Shown here: in pieces, positions 11,549 to 23,642 of the stretch
How positions within the stretch are numbered: the first letter of the stretch is position 1
Layout: every line of letters starts with the position of its first letter
Source: Sarocladium kiliense
Lineage: Eukaryota; Ascomycota; Sordariomycetes; Hypocreales; Sarocladiaceae
Length of the DNA stretch: 64,000 nt
Assembly (NCBI GenBank): GCA_030734395.1
Contig: JAUZTG010000012.1
Span: 124,001 to 188,000, forward strand
Direction: 5' to 3'
The notes under the pieces: model-generated
Database searches by the model: none
What the model saw: only the letters and a program-made list of their open reading frames with translations
Told to the model about the DNA's origin: nothing
Made by a program: the position numbers and the translations under genes

Positions 11549-13349
11549 TCATTTCTTCAAGGGTATTTCCAGCTCCTGCGCCTGGCTCCGAACCTCCTCG
11601 ATTGCCCCAGCCGGATCTGTCTCCCCGGGATGCCGCAACTGCCATGCAGTGCAGACGTTCAGTGCAGCGCCTGTCCACTTCCCTGGCTTGAGTCCTAAGG
11701 CAGAGGCTAATGCACGACCGTCGAGGAGAGGTTTCAATGAGGGCGCGTCCCAAACGTCGAGCTCCGTGAGGTGGTCTAGGAATGTTTGCCAGCCTTGGAG
11801 AAAGGCAACGCAGTCTGTTGGCTTTTGTTAGATGTGTGACTTGTGAGAAGCGGGTGACGGGGGTGTGAATGCGCGACTGATTCCATACCTGCAGAAGAGC
11901 CCTTATCCCAAATCTCTAATTCTTCCATAACCTCGACGAGAAGTGCGTTCAGCACCTGTAACCTCCATGACCCAGTCTGCCCATCCCACTGCCGGATCGC
12001 CATACCGAATCGATCGCGCTCATTGATGAAATCTGCGCCGTCCACAACAGCCCTTTTAAGTTCTAGAATCTCAGAAAGATGACGGCGCGATGAGGTCACG
12101 ACCGTTGTTAATCTATTGGGTGCCCGGAACCCTTCCCTGGCAACTTCGGTAACCAGCGGTGCAGCGTTTGCCTTGCGCTTGGGATTGGGTAGTTCTTCAA
12201 CGTTCATCCATGGGCATAAGGCAGCGAGGTTCCATGCAATATAGCTGGTCTCCGCCGTGTGGGCGAGCTTGTCCGCGATGGATCCCGGCGTCCGAGTGTG
12301 TAGCAGATGGTCGAGGCAGTCATAGACAACATGCCAACGCTTGATGTCGGGCTGGGGTATGATTTCCTTCGTTGGATCAGTGAAAATAGCATGATAAAGC
12401 TGAAGTCGGTCAATGAGCGCCAAGGCACAATGAGGATGTTGGTCTTCGTGTTTGTTTAGTCAATGTGTATAAGATCAAGCGACGGGAGCCGTGACATACC
12501 TTTGAGCATCTTCTCAAGCTCGATTCCCACCCTCTCACGGCTGATCTTGGTATGTAGTGCTTTCAGCACATTTGCATCTCCCATGTGCTTTTCAGTCTCG
12601 GGATCAATCGCAAATTGCAGTCGACTCGAGAACCGAACGAGACGAAGCACTCGGAGAGGGTCATCCATGAAGGTTTGCAGAGGTTCAAGGGGAGTCCGTA
12701 TGATTCGCTTCTCGAGAAGATCAGGCAGACCACCTGTGAAATCCTCGACACTATCCGTGTGTAGATTGTAGAAAAGAGCATTGATGGTAGCATCGCGGCG
12801 ACGAGCATCCTCTTCGGCAGTGCCAAACTCCATTTGAGGATTCCTCGAGTCCTCGGCATAGGTCTCTTTGCGCAGATTCACAAAGTCCAGTTCAAGATTG
12901 AACATTTCGAAGCCTGCCGTCTCGAGATGCTTGGATTTGGCGGGGTTGCTTGCAACTCGATAGAGGTTACCCATCTCTTCTCGTGTGATGGCGTGCTTCC
13001 TCTCAGATTCGGGCTTGCTGAGCAGATCATCACAATACATCTGCATGTGTTTTGCGAAAGGCTCGCCCGTCATGTTGTTGATGGCAACATCGATATCATG
13101 ACTGGGTATGCCAAGCAACCTGTCACGCACCCAGCCGCCCGCCCATCTGAGGACAACGGGCTCCGAAAGCTGTTTAGTCTCGTCTATGGATTTGGCAACG
13201 TCGAGGAGGAGAAGGCGTAACCTCCTCTCGTTGTTGGTAAGCTCCATGGTGTACGTTGATGTTGTGCGTTGTCTGAGCTGTCGGGGACTGTGTGAGACGT
13301 CGAGCTTCCGTTTCATGGCATGGCTTAAACGTGAAAGGCGAGACCACAT
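11549..13349 (-). CDS. CCA1: CCA-adding tRNA nucleotidyltransferase
   Basis: Adds CCA to tRNA 3' ends in nucleus, cytosol and mitochondria. Three exons (12500-13349, 11889-12443, 11549-11814) with matching phases give 556 residues, close to yeast Cca1. Class II nucleotidyltransferase motifs are present: motif A with GG at residues 71-72, RD at 75-76 and the metal-binding Asp pair in SHDIDVA (85, 87); motif B RRDATINAL (about 184-192); the EDFTGG loop; and motif D-like DDPLRVLR (229-236). The first ATG at 13349 precedes a basic, Ser-rich presequence-like segment with no acidic residue before residue 17. In-frame ATGs follow at 13316 and 13247. This resembles the multiple starts by which yeast Cca1 is sorted to mitochondria and nucleus or cytosol. 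Which starts are used cannot be seen from the sequence. Confidence 0.94.
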
Positions 13350-15665
13350 GAGTCAAGCTACAAGCCTAGATCTGCATTTTTGGCGGCGGCTTGAACGGTA
13401 TGCGACGGCCTTGCTGCGTCTTAGGACTGTGAATTGTGTGAGTCAACACATATTGGAGAACAGTTTGTCCAGTGGATTTCAAGATTTCGTGGTCTTGGCC
13501 TACCCTATAGCTGTGCCGCGTATCTTGGGACCCGGCTTAGACGATTAGTATCATACGCAGTGTATTGCCCATAATAACTAATAGGCTCCTGGGTTCTATA
13601 GTTTGCAGTTTGGTTGGTTTGGTTTGCATTTCTAGCTCGGCAGATCCAGATCAATTGACTAATGAGACTCTGCAGAGGCAGTTTGGGTTTTTGGTGCAGC
13701 CTAACGATGACAAGGATATATAGCCCACATACCCTGACGTTGCCGCCACTGGAGGAGCACTGCAGCCGACGAGATCAATGAATAGAGACATGCATGAACC
13801 ATCAAGCGGTGGTGGGATAATATAAGATCCCTGGATGCCAACAGCATATCTGCATCGGTGATTCAAGCTGCGTTCGCTACGGATCGACACATTGGGTCAG
13901 GTATGACGAAGGAACTGCTGCGCGTGTTCAATGAGTGCCCGTCAGATGTGTATGCAAGCGAAAGAAGGCCAAATGCACGGCGAGGATTGTACAAGTCGAG
14001 TGTTGGTAGACGTCAGCCTTCAAAATGGCAACTGGTCGGCAGTTTACATGGACGGGTGCATGCGACCTTGGTGGATGAGTCGGAAAGCGGCAAGGATGGC
14101 GTGCATCGCCAAGAGCCTGGGCTCTCGTCCCGAGACCCCTCAAAGATCAGATGCCGGCGTGATCGAGGCCCAGTGGATTATCGGAGACGGGAGACTGGGA
14201 AGAGTCCGGACAGCTGGAATACACGGTGAAGCCATCACCATGGTGACTCAGTCGGTGAGAACAATTACGCAGCTGGTGGCTCAGCGATGGAGCCTCAGGC
14301 TGGACAAGTCAAGGTTCAGGCAGGCGAGGCGAAGCAAGGGAAGCTTCAGGTGAGAGTTGGATAAGGTGGGTGAGGGAGGTAGCTGTAGTTGTAGATACAG
14401 CTGCAGCTTGGGGTGGGTGGAGAGAGTTGAGCCTTTGTGCAGAAAGACAGAAAGAGAACCTGTCCTGCGATGCAAGGCAGGTGCCATCGTGAACCCCCTC
14501 CTCCGTCCTTCCGTCCTTCCTAAGAACCCCCCCCCTCCAGCCGCTCTCACACTGACGTCAACAAAATCGCCCCTCCCCCAATGGCATCGCGGGCCTCGTA
14601 CAGTGAGTGTTAGGCCATCACATAGCATCGGTACCATCAGCCCTAACGACACCAGTGCACCGCCCCGACGCACATCCCCGGTGCCTTGAGTCACCACTGC
14701 ATTGAAGGGGCGGCACTGCCATGATGGAGGTGGATTCGTAGCTCACCGGGAGCTGGAGCAAACGGCGCGGGGTAACAGGTCAATTACTATCGAAGCCATC
14801 ACCACAGCCCGCAGAAGGCATGTTAGCTATGGACAGCCCGACCCAGACCACCGTTCAAAGCCAAAACCCACGCCATTCCACTCGCTGGCATCTCTTCCAG
14901 CACCATTCATCCACAAACAAAGGTCCTACGGCTGTCACTCTGTAACTACACTGCATCCTCATAGTAGTACCCCCGTCACCACCATCATTTCCATCACCAA
15001 TGCCATGATGATGCTACTGCACATCCACCACCACCCTACCAAAGATGCTACTACCGCCGCCGCCACCATCAACCATCATCATCACCACCACCACCACCAC
15101 ACCACTAACCCCCCTTTCCCGATCGCCCAGCCCATCATCTTGCGCCCGTCCACGTCTGCCTTTGGTGGCGGCCTCCCATCACCTTTCGTCAATTCCCCTC
15201 CCGTCTCAAGCACAAACCTTGATCCACCCATTCAAGGCATTGAAGCCAAAGGTTCGGGTGGTGGGTGGTACTTGTCTCATGGCTGTGGTTGCCCGCGAAC
15301 CACCATGTCTTTCATCCCCATGACCCTCCCACTTGGGGACTCCCAGCCTCGGCGCCGTTGCCCTTCTCGCCAGCACTATACTGTACCGTAACTGGCAAGC
15401 CCATCCCGTACGTGTCCCATGACCTCGATGCTCCCTGAATGTGCAACCCCTCCCCTCCTTCCATCGTATAAGAGGCCTGCTCGTCCCAGTACTGACCTGT
15501 ACCACCCTTTGCTTCATCTTTCTTTCTTCCCTAGAGATCCCAAAGAATCAAGAAGACGACTTTGTATATCTCCTATATAACGAACCCACCAAGACCTCGG
15601 CTGTGCAGATTCGCCTGCTAGACAAAAGTCCAAAAAGACACACCTTCTCCTTTCAGCTATCGACA
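13350..15665. other. 2.3 kb intergenic region
   Basis: Divergent region between CCA1 (-) and the small gene at 15666 (+). No credible gene is seen. The reading frames present owe their length to pyrimidine-rich and CAC/CAT-rich simple sequence, including a CAT/CAC tract at about 15070-15110 and a C-rich run near 14525-14545. A TATA-like GTATAAG sits at about 15465, roughly 200 bp before the small gene's ATG, and the following leader is CT-rich as is usual for fungal promoters. Confidence 0.5.
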
Positions 15666-16030
15666 ATGGAGCAACCAACACAGCAGCAGCCCTCATCTCC
15701 CGAGACTGCCCCTATTCTAATGGCTGAGTCTCCTGTTACAGACAACAAGGGTGACCGAAGAATGAGTGACGAATGGGGTGAGCGTTGACTTCATATCTCG
15801 TGATGCCATTTCCTGGACCTCCCTCGGCCAGGCATCTTGTCTAGAACGTTTAACTGACATCATATCCTTGTTATCATTTAGACGCTGCGAAGACACCCCC
15901 AAGCCGCTTCCAGAAGCGTAAAGGCTCCATTTACGCGACGCCCAGTTCTCGTGATGGTCACATTGATCGCAACTACGCCGACAAATACCACGCCAAGATC
16001 GCCGAGATGTCCAAGAGCAATAGCAAGTAA
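15666..16030 (+). CDS. Small hydrophilic protein of unknown function (86 aa)
   Basis: Two exons, 15666-15777 and 15882-16030, joined at a GTGAGC donor and a TTTAG acceptor with phase 1, encode 86 residues. The N-terminal half is Gln/Pro/Ser-rich. The C-terminal half is basic and looks conserved: PSRFQKRKGSIYATPSSRDG followed by HIDRNYADKYHAKIAEMSKS. There is no signal peptide, membrane segment or cysteine. I have the impression of similar short fungal proteins but cannot name a function. The long CT-rich leader and TATA-like box suggest a well-expressed gene. The intron at a sensible phase and an abrupt change to a charged, conserved-looking second exon are the main arguments that it is real. 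Confidence 0.7.
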
Positions 16031-16488
16031 ACGCTTATTCTTTGTTCGAAGATCTTCTCATCCTCTTCATCGGGATCGGATCCTGGCGTCTGGATGTGTT
16101 GCCGAGACGGCTGTGTGACTCGGAAGGCCGGAAAACAGTGCTTGTATGAAGGACTGACGGCGTCAACATGACCAAGACTGGGTTGTCGGATTTCCATGTG
16201 CAGCAAGGACTGGAGTTACAGTCGTATTGGAGTTCTTGTTTCTTGTTTATCCCTTTCTCGTTCGCCTGTCAAAGATCAAAGTTGTATAGGAACATCACAG
16301 AAACGACATTATGAGCAATTGAAGCCAAATTTCTTGGAGAAAAAGTATCTGACTGTAGCCTGTCCCATATCGAAAAGAATGCCCTCGGTTATGCGCCTCT
16401 CAGCCTCCCCAAATAAGAACAAAAGATAAGTATGCGAGTGCACGCGTGGGACATTTCAGGCCAATCGTAACAAAGAAAACTAATAGTA
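16031..16488. other. Convergent 3' region
   Basis: This is the 3' flank of the small gene and of SYF1 (convergent). No gene or RNA was seen. Confidence 0.5.
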
Positions 16489-19087
16489 TCAATCATCCAG
16501 ATCATCGTCAATATCAATCGCCTCCGGGTTTGATGCCACTGGTGCCGCAGCTGCCACGCCACTGCCATTAGGCCCGTGGCTCGCAGCGACGAAGCCCTGC
16601 GGAGCCTTGAGCTGCCTCTCAAGTGCTGCCATAGCGTCCCCATCGCTATTCTCTCCGTCGGCAACCGCCCCAGACCGCTGTTGACTTCGCGCCAAGGCCT
16701 GCGATGCGATGAAGTTCACGTCCGTGTTGTATTGCGCCTGTACGCTGCGCTTAATTCGCAGCATCTCCTTGAATGTGTCCTCGTTGCCGTGTTGCACCTC
16801 GAATTGCTCCCACCGTGTCCAGAACTCTGGACTTGTTCGGGGGTCGCAGAATTGCGAAGCGTGTCCGTAGATGGCTCGAGCTCGGTCGATCTCGCCCAGT
16901 CTTTTTTCCATCTCGGCGAATTTGAGGCACATCTCCTTGGCTTCGTTGTCCGGCAGTGCTGTGATGGCTCTTTCGTAAATTGGTCGCGTTGACGGCAGTC
17001 CGAAATTGGATGCTGACTTGGTGATGTAGAAGTTGAACATGTCGGCTCGGTCTTCGTCGGCAACAGCACGCGTGGCTCTCTCGTAAATGCGCATAGCGTG
17101 GCGCGCCAGTCCGCGCTCCTCTTCCAGATTGCCGTACATGAGATAGATCGTTTTTGCAAAGCGGGCAGGACAGTCCTCCACGGCCTGCTCGAAAAGGTCA
17201 CGCAGGCGTTCGATTCCAATCTTCCGGTCCACTGCCTTGGTTAAGTATAAATTCCAGAGCTCAAATGCAACTGGGTAGCTGAAGAGATCCAGTCCTCTCT
17301 CGTAGATCTTGAAAGATTCTTCATAGTACTTGTGTTCCTCCAGTAGGTTGGCGTAGTTGACCACGGTCTGTGGTGTAGCGATCCGCAGCTCAAAGATCCG
17401 CTCGTACACCTTCTTCGTCTCTTCTAAAGTCGAGACACTCTCAACCAAGTCGACATAGAAGCTCCAGAGTTTCCAACTCTTGTGGACTCGTTGTTGTGGT
17501 GATAGTGTTTCGTCGAAGTAATCCACTGTTGACCGTTTTGGAGCCTGGACAGCCTTGGCCATGATTCTCACTGCGTCATCAAAGTTGTCGTTTCGCAATT
17601 CCATCTCTGCCCACTCGATCCACATGTCGGCTAGTTCAGCGACTGATTTGAAGGGTACCTTCACAGCCTTGTCCATAATGATACGGGCATTTCGGAGGTC
17701 GCCACCTTGCTCATAGAACTTTGCATAGTTGGCCCAAAGCTGGTGGAAAGCACCAACTGCCCGCTTCGGATGGACGGCGGCGATCGCATTCGTGTACGTT
17801 TGCGCGACCTCTTTCTTGTTGTCGCCCCACAGAGCGACTCTCTTCTCCCACTCCGCGACTGTATTGGGATTTTGACGAAGAAGTACGTCGTTGAGGAGGA
17901 ATGGCCGTCTGTCCATCAAGTGCTCGAAGCGCATCATTCTGATGTCAAGTTCGTAATCGGCATCTTCGTCCTCGATGCCTTTCTCAGCTCTTGTTGACGC
18001 AACCTCCATCAGTGCTCCGATGATAGACTCCTCGAACTCTGTATATGAGTCAAAGATAAGGGTGAAGTCCCGAACTGTCATAACAGTCGTGATGCCCTCT
18101 TCCAGCACGTCTCGAGCCCTCTCGAAACTCCCACGTCGAATCCAGTACGTCGCGAGACCAACCCAGAGCTTGCCTCTTTGGTCAGCGAAGCGAGAGATAC
18201 CGCTGCGGATTATCTTCTCCACATCAAGTCCCGTTTCGTGGCTTGACTCGATTTCCGAGGCATGCTCAACGAGCATGTCAACCATATCGCTCCAGAGTTC
18301 ATAATGGCCTTTCCCATGCTTGCTGTTGAACTTCGTGTTGTTAAGGACCTCGATATACTTCTCGGCCGCCTCGGTGTAAAGTCCTGACTGAATCAGAAGC
18401 TCAATGAAGTCTTCCGCATCTTCTGGGTGTATTTGCATGTATCGTCGCCATGCCTTAACAGCAGTTTCGCCCGCAGTGGAATTGGCGAAAGGACGGTATA
18501 TGGCCCAGATGCGACTGTGTTGCGTAATGGGCAAGGCTCGCAACGCACGATCGAACGTCCGTCGCATGAGCGTAATGACTGGCTGTTTTGTGAGAAACCT
18601 GAGGTACATCTCCCAGATACGGGGCATCTTATTGAGCAGGATCAATGCTCGCTCGAAGAGCGCATTGACTTTGTTGTACTCGTTCGCGAAAAGCGCCGGA
18701 TTCAAGGGCTTGACGTGCTTGACTCGATACGTCAGGTACTAGTGATTCGGTCAGTCTGAAGTCCTCAAGACTTGATGCCCAGCTTTGACATACCAGTTTC
18801 CACAGTTTGTAAGAACGCGGTAGCTGTGTACACGCACGTTCCATGACGAATGCCTGCTCCCGTAGAGAGCCATGCTTCGACTTGAACTCGATATAGGCAA
18901 GCCATGGTTTTGTACTTCCCGGATCCCGTAGGATGTCTTGTTCGTAGATCGAGTCCTCATTTGACTATAAATAACGAGTTAGCGCGAAGCCTTGAGGCTG
19001 GGAACGTTACGGTCGTACCACCAGAGCAACATCAGGCTGCCTAGCCGCCTGTCTGGAAGGCATGCCGAGCCTCGAAGCGGCAGCCAT
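16489..19087 (-). CDS. SYF1: Pre-mRNA-splicing factor Syf1 (XAB2 family, HAT repeats)
   Basis: Syf1 is a scaffold of the Prp19/NineTeen complex that contacts the spliceosome active site. Three exons, 19019-19087, 18794-18964 and 16489-18738, are in phase and give 829 residues, similar to yeast Syf1 (859). The whole chain is built of HAT half-a-TPR repeats with the recurring W..Y and ARxIYERA pattern, for example ARDVLEEGI, VYERIFEL, IYERGLDLF and IYERATRAV. The N-terminal YEQDILRDPGSTKPWLAYIEF is the usual Syf1 opening. The C-terminus is a low-complexity tail ending in an acidic cluster (DIDDDLDD). The nearest relative would be Clf1/Crn, but Clf1 is shorter and starts differently. Confidence 0.93.
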
Positions 19088-19667
19088 GGTGCAAATTGTC
19101 AGATCGCCAGTGCCAGACGACCACCGTGGGCGCCACGCGCGCACCCCGGACCGAAGCCCGAACGAAGTCGGAAGGCTTGTAAAGGTGATCGCTACCGTGC
19201 GGCCATGGGCTGGAGTATATCGCGCAATCGTACCTCCCGTGATTATCTCCTCGTTCGAGTGAACGACTCGTCGCGCCGGTGTCGTGGATTACTTCGATGC
19301 GTCAGAGGCTGATATTGTTGAGATTTCTTGTCGTCGTTCAAACTTCAGGCAGGGTAAACGTCTGATATATGCAACTAAGCGGGCGGTTTGGTGCGGCACT
19401 CGCGACACTGGCCCGCTGTAGCCAGTGGGGGACGTGTTCCCTGCCCCGCCCAGCCTCGTGCCCCATACTACCAGCAGTTCGCCTACAGCGATACTTCGTA
19501 CTGGCCATCGTCATCCCGACATAGCTGCGAGAGACACCGAGTGCTCCTCAGCTTGACGAATCGACCACCCTGGCATCCTCAACACAATCACTCGTGCGCT
19601 GCTTATCTTTCCTTGAAGGGGCTCGCCAATTTACAAGATCTAGTGCACTTATCAGACTCAGGACAAG
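19088..19667. promoter_or_regulatory. Divergent promoter between SYF1 and VMA8
   Basis: 580 bp separate the two divergently transcribed start codons. No gene is seen. The region should hold both promoters. I did not find a confident TATA box. Confidence 0.5.
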
Positions 19668-20713
19668 ATGTCGGGTGCAGCGGTAAGGTGCTTTTGGAGC
19701 TACAGTTATGGCAATCAAGCTAACGAGAGGCGTCTCAGGATCGCGAGGCCGTTTTCCCGACTCGGCAGTCGCTGGGTATCATGAAGGCAAAGCTGAAGGG
19801 AGCCGAGACTGGACACAGCCTCCTGAAGAGGAAGAGTGAGGCTTTGACAAAGTGCGCCCAAGAACCCGATCCTTCTTCACACACTTGGACAATAGCTAAC
19901 CCACCTGCAGGCGATTTCGAGGTGTGTTTGCCGTGCGTGGATCATCGACACGTTTATCCTAACAGCCTTCCCACAGAGATCACTCGGAGAATAGACGAAG
20001 CGAAGCGGAAAATGGGTCGTGTGATGCAAATAGCTGCATTCTCGCTAGCCGAAGTTACATATGCAGTTGGAGGCGACATCGGATATCAGGTTCAGGAATC
20101 GGCCAAGTCAGCTCGTTTTCGAGTCAGAACGAAGCAGGACAACGTTTCCGGTGTTCTTCTTCCGTCCTTTGAAAGCTACTTGACGGAGGGCAACAACGAC
20201 TTCGGGCTCACTGGTCTTGGCAAAGGTGGCCAGCAGGTGCAGCGTTGTCGTGAGACATATGCTCGCGCTGTCGAAGCTCTGGTTGAGCTTGCGAGCTTGC
20301 AGACTGCCTTCGTCATCTTAGATGAGGTCATCAAGGTGGTCAACCGCCGAGGTACGCACTCTTCTGGGGTTTGTGGGGAGGTGTCAACGCTAATTGTCTG
20401 ATAGTCAATGCTATCGAGCATGTTATTATTCCTCGGACCGAGAATACCATCAAGTACATCAACTCAGAGCTTGACGAACTGGACCGAGAGGAGTTCTACC
20501 GACTGAAGAAGGTTCGTTACCCTGTTCCTGTGGATTATGAACACATATGCTTACTTCGTTCAGGTTGCAAACAAGAAGCAGCGTGACACGGCGGCGGCGG
20601 ACGCCGAGATGAAGGCAAAGAGGGAAAGGCAGAAGGGTAACCAGGGTGGCAATGACGAGGACGCACCGGCGGACCTTTTGGCCGCGGACGATGACGACGA
20701 TGTTATTTTTTAA
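19668..20713 (+). CDS. VMA8: V-type ATPase V1 subunit D
   Basis: Central-stalk rotor subunit of the vacuolar proton pump. Six exons: 19668-19682, 19739-19851, 19911-19921 (11 nt), 19977-20351, 20405-20511 and 20564-20713. Phases match throughout, and the product is 256 residues, the same length as yeast Vma8. The sequence opens REAVFPTRQSLGIMKAKLKG and continues with the long N-terminal helix, then SFSLAEV-like and GGDIGYQVQESAKSARFRVR segments typical of subunit D, and a C-terminal coiled coil. The tail is acidic (DDDDDVIF). The 11-nt exon supplies RFR of the RFREIT motif; without it the conserved helix would be broken, so I consider it real. SYF1 is divergent upstream and the RRM gene is convergent downstream. 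Confidence 0.94.
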
Positions 20714-20869
20714 GCAGTGTTCCATGGTACGGGCGTCGGCGAAATGTACTTCTCTCCCTACATGCACTCAAGATCGCAGAACCTAAGCAGAAGACTTCTG
20801 AAGGCTTTCTATTCATGAAATGCTTAAAAAGCATGATGGTACATTAATGTTACATGCAAATAAATGTGA

Positions 20870-21703
20870 CTACTGCCGCTGGTATGTCACCTTGATCGTC
20901 TTGTCTCCCAAGCTCATACCTGCTGTGCTCTCTTTAGCAGCGATGGCGCCTTGTTCAGCATCGTATTCAACGAACGCGATACCCCGACGTCCAGGGACAA
21001 GTCTGACTTCGCGGAATCCTTCGAAACGGCCGAAGACTGTTGTAAGCTCCTCCACTCCGTATTCCTCGGGGATATTTTGAAGGAAGAGAATCTTGTTCGG
21101 CGGAAGATACTCGTCTGGCACAACAGCTGATGCTGCCGCGCTCGTTGACTTGAGACCGGATGGCTTCGCTGCTTTCGAGGGTCTGCCGTCTGCCGTGGCA
21201 GCGGCACCACGCTTCAGATGGTTCTCGGCTTCGAGAGCTTTGCGCTTGTCTGGAAGTCTGTTAGTCTCTCTAAGCAAGTTGGACAGTCGCTACAACCTAC
21301 CTTTTTCTGCGAGCCGGTGTCGCTTGTGCGCGTCGAGTTCCTCAGCGGTTCCCGTCTGCTCGATAGTTTTGTCGCTCGGCGTTCGGGCCAACGCACACCG
21401 CAAAGGTTTGCCGAAGAGCTCGAAGCCGTGCACTTCTGAGATAGCTTCCTGAGCGCTCTCGGGCTTCTCAAAGACAACGAAAGCCTGGCCTTTAGCTTTG
21501 AGATTCTGTTTCACGACAATATCGACGACGTTGCCAAACTGTGAGAAAATGGTACGGAGGGCTTCGGTCAGCGGCTCTGGCTTGACGCGCTCCTCCAAGT
21601 TTTGGACGTAGACCCTGGACATATGTTAGCTGTAGCTCTTATCGCGGTACGTGTCGGAGTGCAATGACACGTACGTCGCAACAGGAGATGTTGAAGATTC
21701 CAT
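20870..21703 (-). CDS. U1A/U2B''-type small nuclear ribonucleoprotein with two RRMs
   Basis: Three exons (21675-21703, 21301-21614, 20870-21249) in phase give 240 residues. RRM1 starts at VYVQNLEERV (about residues 11-85) with RNP2 VYVQNL and RNP1 KGQAFVVF. RRM2 occupies about residues 162-238 with RNP2 ILFLQNI and RNP1 GIAFVEY. A basic linker joins them. This two-RRM plan with NLEERVK at the start matches the U1A/U2B''/SNF family, which binds stem-loops of U1 and/or U2 snRNA. Which one this protein serves cannot be told. The first coding exon has only 29 nt. Reading is open upstream of the chosen ATG, but the short N-terminus MESSTSPVAT fits the family. Confidence 0.88.
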
Positions 21704-23642
21704 CTTCACGAGGTAGCAGAGAGCTTCTTTGGTGGCAGGCAGTATCTTCTCTGCACCAATCGTCGCTTGCGTTTGAGGTCTGGCAGGCGCTTGGTTTTGC
21801 GATGTGTCGCAAAGCGCCGTTATCACGGTATGCCGCTTTGGTGGTCATCGTATGCATCTAGCCGAACCAGCCCTGCGAAACCTTACTTAAGGTAGTTAAC
21901 CTTAGTAAGCGGGCACGGCTCTAAGCAGACCACCACTCATCACAGCTCCCAGCATTCAAGGAATCCGATTCAGGCCCGTCTCTTCTTTTCCCCAGCTTCG
22001 TTGCAGCTAGGGCGGAAAATTGACGATGTATTGCCCTGTTGCGTATCAATTGTGAATGTATTGGCGCTGCAGGCATTCGAATATTCTGAATCATTTCCCA
22101 CCCTTGAGATCAGGGACAGACCATTGATTCGGTTAGATGAGCTCTGTTAAGATCCTGTAGGTGAGCTATAGTTCTCCCTTATCTCCAGTAGCATGTCAGA
22201 TTCGCACCTTTGCATGATTTTGAGTACACAGTCAGCTGACGAGCTCCTAGACTCAATTGTCCGTGCTGTCATGCTGTCAGTGGGCTTGTGAATTGAGACG
22301 CTATCAGCCACTCATGTCATGCCATTCATTGTTCGGAGTTGGGGCGACGTTTGTTACGGGAACAGGCAATTCTCCCGACTCCCTTTGGATCGTCAAGCTG
22401 TCAGATAACCAGTCTGCCCTGGATACCACGACAAGCGCACGTCATCTGAGTCGAGAGCCACCGTGGCCTCCCGTGCCGGTTGCCCGGACCGTGATAGGTG
22501 ATGAAGAGCTCATAATCCCTGGGACTGCAGTGAGAGAAACAAGAATCGCAAAACTTACCAGGCTGACGGACTGACTCGCTGGTATGGATCATCGGAAGGG
22601 AGACATCTTCAGACGAGGCTGGTGGCATTTCGAAATTTCCCTGTCTTCCGCAGGCTAATAACAGGAATACGTCCCGGCACCGGGAATGTTTCTCCATTCC
22701 AATTCCTCCAGGAGCCCCTTGAGAAAGGGCCCGCCAAGCCGGCATTTGATCAAACCCACACACGGCAATCGAAATATCGGTAGACCGACATGGCATCCTT
22801 GAGATTCGCAGTACCATAGCAGATGGCGCGTTTCAGTAACGGCAAAAAAGTCCTTCGCCTTTATAATCCGACAGCATGAGCAAAAGTCCCCTATCAGAGG
22901 GCGGCTGTAGATACTTTTGCGGCGTTCTCTCAAGCCTCTTCCGGCTTGGCCACCACCGAATTGGGGTATCATGGAAAGTCCGTCCGTCATGGCCCTGGGG
23001 ATCTCCTTACAGGCTTCAATTCTTGGAGACACATCGCCCCACGGTGATTATGAGTTTACTACGCCCGTTGACATGTGAGTTTCGCGAAGCCGCGACGCGT
23101 TCGAGGGCGCCAAACAAGCATCTGCCGTGCGCCTTCTCGTCATCGGCGGTCGAGTCTTAGACATGTCTCGCGCGCCATTTCCTGGCTTGGCGTCCTTAAA
23201 TCGACTTACACGCAATTTAGCTACTCTGCCCAGGATCAGACGAATGAGGCAGTTCTCTATCTCTTCAGCATTCTCCCGGCAATCGGGATCGGCGTCCGAG
23301 GTGCCCTAGTAGGTTGACTGGGCCACCATGGAGAAGATGTGGGCACATCCCATTCTTCCAGATGGCAACGCAAGGCCATGCTCTATGAACAAAGACAAAA
23401 GTCCTGCTTGGCGACTGGCATGCTCGACTTTGCGATGGTTGCTTTTCGATGACGATCGATCGTCACAGGTAGATATATCCCTTTTGAATCAGGACTGTCT
23501 TCGCTCTTTCTCCGTTGCTATATGATATGAGTCGTTGCCGCCGTGATTACTCCCACGTTTTACTTTTGAAGGCTGTCAAAATCATCACAAGTGGAAGAAG
23601 GCTGAGTCAGGAGACTGGCAGACGCTTGAAACTACAGCAAAG
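21704..23642. other. 1.9 kb intergenic region
   Basis: No gene is supported. Reading frames here are short, overlap on both strands and show no family likeness or compatible splice pattern. It is the divergent promoter region of the RRM gene and the megasynthetase. Confidence 0.45.

Noticed and set aside
14702..15391. 229-codon plus-strand frame with a nine-His run
   Set aside because: Its length comes from CAT/CAC and CT-rich simple sequence in the promoter region of the small gene; no domain or splice support.
21704..23642. Several short plus-strand frames as a gene
   Set aside because: No compatible splice sites, no homology pattern, and overlapping frames on both strands.
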